Assembly: GCF_014850955.1 (NCBI RefSeq)
Contig: NZ_JACXSS010000001.1
Span: forward strand, 3,162,001-3,226,000
Direction of reading: 5' to 3'
Length of the DNA: 64,000 nucleotides
Origin: Methylomonas albis
GTDB taxonomy: Bacteria; Pseudomonadota; Gammaproteobacteria; Methylococcales; Methylomonadaceae
Under the pieces are notes generated by a model. That model did no database searches and was not told the DNA's origin. It worked only from the letters and a program-made list of their open reading frames with translations. Numbering within the stretch: the stretch's first letter is position 1; each line of letters begins with the position of its first letter. Shown here piece by piece: positions 34,199-41,348 of the stretch. The position numbers and the translations under genes were made by a program.

Positions 34199-34993
34199 TT
34201 ACTTTAACAAGCCTAGTGTCGCGGTTTTTTGATTGTCTTGGTATAGCTTGAGCGCATAGTTAGCCACTTGGTTTTGCACCTTGCCTTTGTTCAACTCAGT
34301 AGCGGTTTGCGCGTAGTCGGTATCTTGAATACGGCTGCGGGTTTCGGCTAGGTTCTGATAGCTGCTTTGCAGATTTGCCAGATTGGAATTCAAGCCCGCA
34401 GAGGTGCTTGCCAAATTACTCTGCACATTCCCGACATTTTTAATCGCGCTATCTATCGTATCCAGCGCATTGGTCGCATTGGTGGCAGTCGATACATCCA
34501 ATCCCGAAACACCTAAGGCAGTGCTGGACACATTAGCCAAGCTGAGGTTAAGCGTATCGCCGGCATTGGGGCCGATTTGCACTTGGCCGGAAAAGCTACC
34601 GTCCAACAATTTTTGATCGTTAAACCGGGTGTTGCCGGCAATCCCGTCGATGCTTTGGCCCAATCCGTTGATCTCGTCCTGAATGCTTTGCCGATCCTGG
34701 GTCGACAACGTACCGTTACCTGCTTGCACGGTCAATTCGCGGATGCGTTGCAGATTATCGCTTACTTGGTTTAATGCCCCGCCGGCTGTGTCTGTCAGCG
34801 ATAAACCATTGCCAATATTGCCGATTGCTTGGTTTTGGCCGCCCAAGCGACTACTTATTGCATCAGCAATGGCCAACCCAGCCGGGTTGTCGGCAGCCGA
34901 GTTGATCCGCTTTGCGGAACTTAGGCGCTGAATACTTGATTGGATAAGGCTTTGGGACGTATCCGAATTAGTCTTATTAATTGACGACAGCAT
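34199..34993 (-). CDS. fliC: Flagellin
   Basis: A 264-residue flagellin. The N-terminal D0/D1 region shows QSSIQRLSSAKRINSAADNPAGLAIAD and QVSDNLQRIRELTVQAGNGTLS; the C-terminal D0 shows NLAETRSRIQDTDYAQTATEL and ends ATLGLLK. The variable centre is very short, so this is a minimal filament protein exported by the flagellar type III system. GAGGTGG precedes the ATG. A companion gene of unknown function follows upstream on the same strand. No other flagellar gene is in the window. Confidence 0.93.
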   Translation of the reverse strand: MLSSINKTNSDTSQSLIQSSIQRLSSAKRINSAADNPAGLAIADAISSRLGGQNQAIGNIGNGLSLTDTAGGALNQVSDNLQRIRELTVQAGNGTLSTQDRQSIQDEINGLGQSIDGIAGNTRFNDQKLLDGSFSGQVQIGPNAGDTLNLSLANVSSTALGVSGLDVSTATNATNALDTIDSAIKNVGNVQSNLASTSAGLNSNLANLQSSYQNLAETRSRIQDTDYAQTATELNKGKVQNQVANYALKLYQDNQKTATLGLLK

Positions 34994-35032
34994 AATGCCA
35001 CCTCGCTTATCTAATGATTGCAGGTACCAAGA

Positions 35033-35419
35033 CTAGACAACGGTATCTAGATTGGTGCCGACCACCGGCTTGTCATTACTCACTGAAACCGTGGTATTCG
35101 TCGCCGGCGGAGAATATGTAGACGGCTTGACCTCAGCGTTCTTGATAGTGTTACTGAGCTGCGTGCCCACTTCCTGAAAAGCATTGGACAGATTTAATCT
35201 CAAATGTGCCGCGTCGGCATTAACTTTTGCCTTATTGGCTTGGGAATCGAGAGTCTGAGCTTTGGCTTCATATTGATCGGCCTGTGCTTGCACGGCATCC
35301 GCCTGTTTTCGCAACGCTTGCGCCATTTGCCCGGCCTGGTCGGCATTTCTTTTGGCCATAAGCGCACTCAGCTGTTGAAAACCGGATTGATTAACACTGG
35401 ACACAGATAAGGAAGACAT
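35033..35419 (-). CDS. Hypothetical coiled-coil protein upstream of flagellin
   Basis: A 128-residue protein, start ATG 35419 (MSSLSVSSVNQSG) rather than an upstream in-frame codon at 35440. The middle is a long Ala/Gln/Lys helix (QMAQALRKQADAVQAQADQ and AKAQTLDSQANKAKVNADAA), followed by a Ser/Thr/Pro tail (STYSPPATNTTVSV). Not recognised. Position and the Ser/Asn-rich N-terminus, like flagellin-type export substrates, suggest a flagellar or surface-associated role, but this is inference. The 35441-35738 gap holds no convincing gene. Confidence 0.6.
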   Translation of the reverse strand: MSSLSVSSVNQSGFQQLSALMAKRNADQAGQMAQALRKQADAVQAQADQYEAKAQTLDSQANKAKVNADAAHLRLNLSNAFQEVGTQLSNTIKNAEVKPSTYSPPATNTTVSVSNDKPVVGTNLDTVV

Positions 35420-35738
35420 GGCGATCTCTAACTCCCTCAATACAAAAACGTAGGCCGGCGACCTGTTGCGGAATGAACATACACGTTCACCCCAAATATC
35501 ACCGTATTACTCCCTGTTTGCGAAAATGTCAAACACTGTTTTTAAGACCTAAACACACGCGGCGCAACACAGAAACCTCGCACCGATGAAACAATCGACT
35601 TTCCATTATTCTTACCCTCAACCCGCTGACAGCCGCTGCAAAATTCACTAAAATGCGAAAAATTTTATCCTGCTTAAGCAACAAAAACTCCGGATAAGAT
35701 TCCTCAAACAACTGCCACGGTATAAGCCTGCAATCCAG

Positions 35739-36029
35739 ATGAATCACGACGTAATTGCCGCTCGCGTAGAACATGTCGCAATGGCCACAGGTATTATCGC
35801 TGGCCTTTCCGCTGTCGCAGCTACCGTCGCCACGCCGACCGGACTGACGGCTTTTGGCGTCTGGTTGGGGCTGGTCGATGAACCTCTGATCGTAACGGTG
35901 GCGCCTATCCTGGATAAATTAGCCACCGTATGCGGCACCATTTCCGGTATGACCTATTTCTATGCCATCAGGAAAAAACGGCAAACTGTCAAACAGTCCG
36001 CGTCCGATAATTCCGCGCAATCGGATTGA
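35739..36029 (+). CDS. Small membrane protein, holin-like in layout
   Basis: A 96-residue protein with an N-terminal helix (VAMATGIIAGLSAVAATVAT), a loop, an amphipathic segment (VWLGLVDEPLIVTVAPILDKLAT), a short helix (VCGTISGMTYFYAI) and a basic tail (RKKRQ). The pattern recalls class II holins but no homology is claimed. There is no clear ribosome site and an opposite-strand frame overlaps its start, so the call is moderate. Confidence 0.5.
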   Translation: MNHDVIAARVEHVAMATGIIAGLSAVAATVATPTGLTAFGVWLGLVDEPLIVTVAPILDKLATVCGTISGMTYFYAIRKKRQTVKQSASDNSAQSD

Positions 36030-36045
36030 CCCGTCACTTAACGCG

Positions 36046-36225
36046 TCAAATTCGCGGGAATAACAAGCCCCCCATCAAACCGCTAACCAGGCTAAAGATC
36101 ACTGCCAGTATGATAATGGCGGGGATGGATGCCAACGCCCATTTCACCATCAACACCACGATGGAGAAAAACGGCATCTGCAAATCCACTACGATGACTT
36201 TTTTGGCTTCGTTTGAATCGTTCAT
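36046..36225 (-). CDS. 59-residue small membrane protein
   Basis: Reads from ATG 36225 to TGA 36046. A short polar N-terminus (MNDSNEAKKVIVVDLQMPF) leads into one long hydrophobic span (VKWALASIPAIIILAVIFSL) and a C-terminal GGLLFPRI. AGAAGGTAAACC precedes the ATG. It is the last of three tightly packed small genes on the minus strand. Family unknown. Confidence 0.65.
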   Translation of the reverse strand: MNDSNEAKKVIVVDLQMPFFSIVVLMVKWALASIPAIIILAVIFSLVSGLMGGLLFPRI

Positions 36226-36246
36226 GGTTTACCTTCTGTTAATGTG

Positions 36247-36327
36247 TCAGGAAGGGCGCAGAATATCAATAAACCGGTCAATGGTGATCATTAACGGCAA
36301 TTCGGCATTATCGTTCTCGATATCCAT
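36247..36327 (-). CDS. 26-residue peptide gene coupled to its upstream neighbour
   Basis: ATG at 36327 overlaps the stop of the 71-residue gene in a TAATG junction and runs to TGA at 36247. The peptide is acidic then basic (MDIENDNAELPL, then RFIDILRPS). The junction type and the packed spacing (21 bp to the next gene) argue for translation, but the gene is very short. Confidence 0.4.
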   Translation of the reverse strand: MDIENDNAELPLMITIDRFIDILRPS

Positions 36328-36542
36328 TATTCCGCCCAAGCGTGCTTATCCTTATTTGCAGACCTGATGGCGGAACCAGTTAAAATGCCAGCAAAGCCGG
36401 GTGGTTGCTCGGACACTTGGCTCAAATAGGCAACGCAAGCGATGGCCAAACTTGCGGCAAGCCAGGCGACTAAAATGACCGATATTGATGGCCGAATTGG
36501 CAGCGCTACGGCGCGGGTTCTACTTTTACTTTTTAACGACAT
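36327..36542 (-). CDS. 71-residue small membrane protein
   Basis: A basic N-terminus (MSLKSKSRTRAVALPIR) precedes a single membrane helix (ISVILVAWLAASLAIACVAYL), then a short polar tail with GFAGILTGSA. This is the head of the three-gene small-protein set, with the promoter presumably in 36543-36614. Not recognised. Confidence 0.6.
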   Translation of the reverse strand: MSLKSKSRTRAVALPIRPSISVILVAWLAASLAIACVAYLSQVSEQPPGFAGILTGSAIRSANKDKHAWAE

Positions 36543-36614
36543 GGCTTAAGCTCAAAAAGGAAAGGATGCGGGCAAGATGCCACGCATCCCTAGGGCTAGT
36601 TCAAGCGGTGTGCA

Positions 36615-37817
36615 TCAAGACTGCTTGAATTTAGCCGCCTCTTCCGAACCGCCGGTGGCATTGCCTTTACTATAGGAATGCGCGCCTACACCGGCCAACT
36701 GGCCGCCTTGCACGATCAAATATTCGTCGCGAATCGGCCGGCCTTCAAAGTAGCATTCCAGGATTTCACGGGTACCGGCGGCATAACGGGTTTGAGCAGA
36801 CAGGCTTGTTCCAGAGATGTGAGGGGTCATGCCGTGGTTCGGCATGCTGCGCCAAGGATGGTCTTGCGGCGCTGGTTGCGGGAACCAGACGTCGCCGGCA
36901 TAACCGGCCAGTTTACCGCTTTCCAATGCGGCAACCACCGCGTCACGATCAGCTAATTTGCCGCGAGCGGTGTTGACCAGATAGGCGCCGCGCTTGAACC
37001 ATTTCAACGATTGCTCGTTGATCATGTGCTCGGTTTCAGGATGCAGCGGGCAGTTCAAGGTCACGACATCGCAGACCTTGGCCAGGCTTTCCAGGCTGCT
37101 GTGATAGGTCAGATCCAATTCCTTTTCCACCTCTTCAGGCAAACGATGCCTATCCAGGTAGTGCAGTTTGACGCCGAAAGGTTTCAGCAAGCGCAGCACG
37201 CGCAAGCCGATACGGCCAGCCGCCACGGTGCCGACACTCATCGCTTCCAAGTCATAGGAGCGCGATACGCAATCGGCGATGTTCCAGCCGCCTTTCAACA
37301 CCCAGTTATGCGACGGGATGAAGTTGCGCACCAACGCCAGTATCGACATCAGCACGTGCTCGGCCACCGCGTTGCTGTTGCAGTAAGTGACTTCCGCCAC
37401 GGTAACATTGTGCTCCATCGCCGCTTGCAAGTCGGTATGGTCTGAACCGATACCGGCAGTGACGATCATTTTCAGTTTTTTGGCTTTGGCAATGCGTTCG
37501 GCAGTCATGTAAGCCGGCCAGAACGGTTGCGAGATGACGATTTCAGCATCATGTAGCTCGCGGTCCAACACGCTGTCTTCGCCGTCTTTGCTGGAAGTCA
37601 CGATCAATTCGTGACCGTTTGCTTCCAGATATTTGCGCAGACCCAATTCACCGGATACGCTTCCCAGCAACGCGCCGGGAACAAAATCAATGGCTTTAGG
37701 AGTCGGCAGGGTTTGACCGTCAGGATAGATTTCCGGCTGCGGGCAATCGTCACGCGCGTAAGAAGTGGGATAGCCGTCGACCGGATCATCGTAAAGAACT
37801 AAAACAATTTTTGCCAT
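36615..37817 (-). CDS. fdh: NAD-dependent formate dehydrogenase (metal-free, D-2-hydroxyacid dehydrogenase superfamily)
   Basis: A 400-residue enzyme that oxidises formate to CO2 with NAD+, the last step of C1 oxidation, in the cytoplasm. It resembles the well-known Pseudomonas enzyme along its length: NAD-binding SVGTVAAGRIGLRVLR, an Asp in YLDRHRLPEEVEKEL that gives NAD preference, catalytic Arg in VNTARGKL, Gln in WFPQPAP and His in PHISGTS, and the C-terminal GAHSYSKGNATGGSEEAAKF. The start is ATG 37817 (MAKIVLVLYDDP); the reading frame extends further upstream but without homology. It is monocistronic. Confidence 0.95.
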   Translation of the reverse strand: MAKIVLVLYDDPVDGYPTSYARDDCPQPEIYPDGQTLPTPKAIDFVPGALLGSVSGELGLRKYLEANGHELIVTSSKDGEDSVLDRELHDAEIVISQPFWPAYMTAERIAKAKKLKMIVTAGIGSDHTDLQAAMEHNVTVAEVTYCNSNAVAEHVLMSILALVRNFIPSHNWVLKGGWNIADCVSRSYDLEAMSVGTVAAGRIGLRVLRLLKPFGVKLHYLDRHRLPEEVEKELDLTYHSSLESLAKVCDVVTLNCPLHPETEHMINEQSLKWFKRGAYLVNTARGKLADRDAVVAALESGKLAGYAGDVWFPQPAPQDHPWRSMPNHGMTPHISGTSLSAQTRYAAGTREILECYFEGRPIRDEYLIVQGGQLAGVGAHSYSKGNATGGSEEAAKFKQS

Positions 37818-38343
37818 TTTCTTGTACCTTTGGTGTGGGTGAAAAACGGGATGCGCCGCGTATGGCTCATCAGATGTTCCCTGGCCAGGAAAAGGTATTG
37901 TTGGCTTAGCGTTGATTTGCGTCCAATCGTTTGCAAATATGATCCGATAGCTTGCAGCTATCAAAATGCAGTGGTTTGAGGTTTGTATAGCGAAATGCAT
38001 CGGTCGCGAACGATGCGCGGCTTTGCCTTGGCGCATCCTTGTATGATGAATTTTAACAATCGATAGCGTAGAAAAACTGGGGCTGGAAGGATTTTTTAAT
38101 CCGACCGTAACGTTTATCTTACCTTCAAGCTTGATTGAAACGTTTGCAACGGGGTTACAAACCCCTTTGCGCTCAAAAGGGCGAGCCAGTCGATATTCGG
38201 GTAAGAGATTGCTAGTGGACAGTAGTTTTTATTGGCTGACGGCTAAGTATCGGTTTTTTCAACTTTAGTCCTGAAAGAGCCTAATCGGCCATTCCGCGAC
38301 ATTCTAAGACTTTAGCGCATGGCAGTAGTAAAACGGAAACCAG
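37818..38343. other. 526-bp non-coding region upstream of fdh
   Basis: No gene is visible. The fdh promoter should lie here. A stable hairpin, GCAACGGGGTT-ACA-AACCCCTTTGC, occupies 38146-38170 and could be a terminator or protein-binding site. The segment from 38230 to 38340 looks like degraded repeat DNA. Confidence 0.5.
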
Positions 38344-39516
38344 TCATTTAGCGTAGAGTTCACCTGCAAACTCATGCTTGGCCTTTTCCACTGCTTTTAG
38401 GTGGGAGTGGATTTCTTTTGCAACACTAATGTGATATTGCAAAACTTTATGAATCCAAGATAGTGCTTTGACCTCAATATCCATCTTCCCCTCAACGAAG
38501 TAGTCTCTTCCCAAGAATCTCACTGGCTGTCCGGAGTCTAAACAATCTCGGGCATACTGTGCTGAATAATATAAAGGCATTTCATTTATTTCATTGGTCG
38601 CGATTCCAATGTAGATTTTTTCTAATTCAATCGCAGATGTTGAATGTATAAGATCATTTCGAAATTGAATTATTTCAGGTATGTCGGTATTTGAATCTTG
38701 GATACCAACAATGTTTTTTAGCACTTTGTCTGCAATAAATTTTGGTTGTATCTTCTTTACCTCATGATATTGTTTATCTCTAGCTGACTTAAAAGAAATA
38801 CTGGAAATATCTATAGAGTTTAAGTATTGAATTAACTTTGCTGATAAATCTAATGATGAACAAAGAGATATAACCAGGGATGTAACTGCAGATGCGGCTT
38901 GATATGAATCATTTCCACGATGAATAATTTCTTTGGATCCAAACTGCTCAATGGCCTTATAAGATTTAGCAATGCACTGTCTATGAGATCTCAACAGTTC
39001 TATATAAGCGGATATAGATCGACTGATCAGTGACATAATGTCGTTGCAGATTCGCTTAACCTGATTAGTTACCAGGAACAACTCTAAATCCCGTTCTTGA
39101 ATAGGAAAATGCCCATCATTGCAAAGTTTTTTAAAAGTTTCGTGAAGAAACTCTAATGCATATCTAGAGCCCTCTCCATAACCAAACTCAAGATAACCTA
39201 TTGGGAATAATCCGATAATGGAGTGATATCTCTCAATTTCTTCTCTATTAATCAGGCAGGCTAAAAAAGCGTAATCAATGTGCGCTATGTAATAGTGCTC
39301 TAGCTCGTTCCACCTAAAGTCGGAAAGATCAGGAAACTCTAAATCTATGCCTATAGTTACGAGCTTCTGTACTTTTGCAATCGTGTTTGTTTTCTCATTT
39401 AGCTCTTCTTCGCTAGACTGAAATGGCAATGAGCATGTACCAAAAATATCCTGAATCACATAAGAGCTATCACTAAGCTTTCTGATGAAAAGCCCTTTAT
39501 TTGCAAAGTACATCAT
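38344..39516 (-). CDS. AT-rich protein with a HEPN-type RxxxxH motif
   Basis: A 390-residue, largely helical protein not recognised at family level. Near the C-terminus, QFRNDLIHSTSAIELEKIY gives Arg286 and His291 with four residues between them, the R-N-xxx-H signature of HEPN domains, many of which are RNases or toxins in defence and TA systems. Composition is far more AT-rich than the neighbouring genes, indicating transfer. It sits between fdh and a 21-bp-period array, with about 350 bp of AT-rich DNA between its start and the array. HEPN assignment rests on one motif in a helical context, so a nuclease activity is only a possibility. Confidence 0.65.
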   Translation of the reverse strand: MMYFANKGLFIRKLSDSSYVIQDIFGTCSLPFQSSEEELNEKTNTIAKVQKLVTIGIDLEFPDLSDFRWNELEHYYIAHIDYAFLACLINREEIERYHSIIGLFPIGYLEFGYGEGSRYALEFLHETFKKLCNDGHFPIQERDLELFLVTNQVKRICNDIMSLISRSISAYIELLRSHRQCIAKSYKAIEQFGSKEIIHRGNDSYQAASAVTSLVISLCSSLDLSAKLIQYLNSIDISSISFKSARDKQYHEVKKIQPKFIADKVLKNIVGIQDSNTDIPEIIQFRNDLIHSTSAIELEKIYIGIATNEINEMPLYYSAQYARDCLDSGQPVRFLGRDYFVEGKMDIEVKALSWIHKVLQYHISVAKEIHSHLKAVEKAKHEFAGELYAK

Positions 39517-39888
39517 TATTTATTCGCCATCCATTGAGATTGCCCAGTATTCGCTTACGAACCTAACTAATGTGTTAAGACCATCCGTTGATGATTATAT
39601 GTATTTTGTCTAACAAGGAATTAAATTGTTAACTGCATATCTATATGAAAATGCTCTTTGACATGATAACTTTTTGATCTACATTTAATTTTCCTATCTG
39701 CATTTCATCGACGGTGACAGGCATCAATGACTGGTAACGATCAAATCGCTGCCATCGAATCAGACAAAGCGATAGTCCGCAAAGGGTCTATTTCGACAAT
39801 TCATCATTTCCAAAGTTTATCGAGCGTGGAATATGCCAATAAAGCATAGTCCTGCAATAACTTAGAAAAGTCATTATTCAAACCTGAG

Positions 39889-40245
39889 CATGGCAGTTCC
39901 GAGCTTGAGCGATGGAGAAGTTTTCTGCATCGCCCAGGCTTTTTTCCTGATCATTGGACAAATTTACTCCAACGTTCTCGTTCAGAACCAAAACGATGGC
40001 GTTCTTAGCCAAAACGTTCGAGAAAAAAGCTTGGCCATTTCAGTTAGGAACCCCAGCATTCGAGAAATTTTCTCGGTCGTTCCAGCTCAGAGCTTGGGCA
40101 TTGGACAAAATTACTCCAATGCTCTGGTTGAGAACTAAAGTGATGGACTTCTCAGCCAGAATGTTCGAGAAAATTTCTCGGTCATTCCCGCTCAGAACTT
40201 GGACGTTGGACAAAATTACGTCAATGTTCGAGTTTTAAGCCGGAA
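39889..40245. repeat. Tandem array with a strict 21-bp period (17 units), including regularly spaced palindromes
   Basis: Cut every 21 bp from 39889, the sequence gives 17 related units with no insertion or deletion; most start with CATT, CGTT, CGAT or TGTT. Three unit types carry dyads: TTGGACAAATTTACTCCAA, CGAGAAATTTTCTCG and a degenerate form. Dyad centres fall at about 39921, 39963, 40026, 40068, 40110, 40173 and 40215, so gaps are 42, 63, 42, 42, 63 and 42 bp. A higher-order repeat of 147 bp (7 units) is visible (39952-40056 against 40099-40203). Two plus frames are long and encode heptad-like text (for example FEKFSRSFQLRAW), but neither has a ribosome site. The rest of 39517-40334 holds no other gene. 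Confidence 0.85.
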
Positions 40246-40334
40246 TCTTGGGGTGATTTTGTAGCGTGATGGTGAAAAGAAATGAATCAAATGCACGTCA
40301 CGCCAGCTTACCGGCCCCTTCGATCCCGGCAAGT

Positions 40335-41264
40335 TCAACTCATGACATTGTCAATTTGCGCCGACATCAGCTTGTCGAAATGTTGTTGCAATTCCAGTGT
40401 CTGTGCAATTCGCCAAGCCACATCCTGAATCGGCGAGAGCATATCCTGGCGCCGAATGATCAAGCCGACCTCACGGGTCAACGCCGGGTAAAGCGGAATG
40501 GCCACAATATCCGGCTGGTACTGGGCCACGTTTAACATGCTATGGGGGACGACGCTGTATAGGCCGCTGCGAACATGCGAGTACAGTGCAAAAATCGAAT
40601 CGGTTTCCAACACGATATTGGGTTTGATACAGGCATCGCGGAATGCGCCGTCTATCAAACGGCGATTTTGCATGTTGGGTGTCAGCAAGCATAAGGGCAA
40701 TTCGGCGATTTCCAGCCAATTCAATTCGCGTTTGAGTAGTGAATGATCAGGGCGTAATGCCAATAAGACGTGACGTTCCCGATATAAGGGCTGTATGTTA
40801 AAGCCTTTCAAGCGGGGATCATCCAGATAGGTTAAACCCAAATCCAATTCGTATTGGTCTAGTTGTCGAATCAATTCTTCCGCGCAGAGTGATACCAAAT
40901 TGATCGAGATACCCGGACATTCAGCTTGAATCGGGCGTGTGATCGACGGCGTGACCGCGAGAGTGGTGGGTATCGCACCGAAGCGCAGGGTGCCGGTGAG
41001 TTGATGTTGAGCTTGTCGAGCCGTTTGCTTAAGGCTTTCCCAGTTGTTGGCTAAAACCTGGGCCCATTGCAAGATCCTTTCGCCTTCTTCGGTGAATCCC
41101 TGAAAGCGCTGTCCGCGTTTAATAATGGTAATGCCGAGTTCTTCTTCCAGATGCAGAATGGCAGTCGACAATGAAGGCTGCGAGACATGGCTGATTTCAG
41201 CTGCCCGCCCGAAGTGCTGAGTCTTTGCCAGGGCCAGAAGATAATGAATTTGGCGAATAAACAT
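40335..41264 (-). CDS. LysR-family transcriptional regulator
   Basis: A 309-residue LysR protein: N-terminal winged helix (IHYLLALAKTQHFGRAAEIS and HVSQPSLSTAILHLEEELG), then a type 2 periplasmic-binding-like effector domain starting at TGTLRFGAIPTTLAVTPSI. It lies 84 bp downstream of the formate dehydrogenase alpha gene on the same strand, so it may be co-transcribed with it and regulate it. LysR regulators beside fds genes are known in formate-oxidising bacteria. The effector is not known. The ribosome site is weak. Confidence 0.9.
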   Translation of the reverse strand: MFIRQIHYLLALAKTQHFGRAAEISHVSQPSLSTAILHLEEELGITIIKRGQRFQGFTEEGERILQWAQVLANNWESLKQTARQAQHQLTGTLRFGAIPTTLAVTPSITRPIQAECPGISINLVSLCAEELIRQLDQYELDLGLTYLDDPRLKGFNIQPLYRERHVLLALRPDHSLLKRELNWLEIAELPLCLLTPNMQNRRLIDGAFRDACIKPNIVLETDSIFALYSHVRSGLYSVVPHSMLNVAQYQPDIVAIPLYPALTREVGLIIRRQDMLSPIQDVAWRIAQTLELQQHFDKLMSAQIDNVMS

Positions 41265-41348
41265 GCAGAATAAGGAATTACCGTTAGCAATTTGCCATCC
41301 TTGGCAAAAATTTCAGGCAGTCAGGCGTTAGGGTTGCTCTGCATTCAA

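Noticed and set aside
35529-35774. 81-codon minus-strand frame overlapping the start of the holin-like gene
   Set aside because: No ribosome site; the opposite-strand membrane protein is more convincing, though the translation is not absurd.
38146-38170. Riboswitch upstream of fdh
   Set aside because: Only a simple hairpin is visible, far from the gene start and without a recognisable aptamer.
39890-40238. Heptad-repeat protein encoded by the 21-bp array
   Set aside because: Two overlapping plus frames are both open, as any stop-free 21-bp repeat gives. Neither has a ribosome site, and units have diverged without frame-specific conservation that I can see.
39889-40245. CRISPR array
   Set aside because: The period is 21 bp with related sequence throughout; there are no unique spacers between constant repeats, and no cas gene is present.
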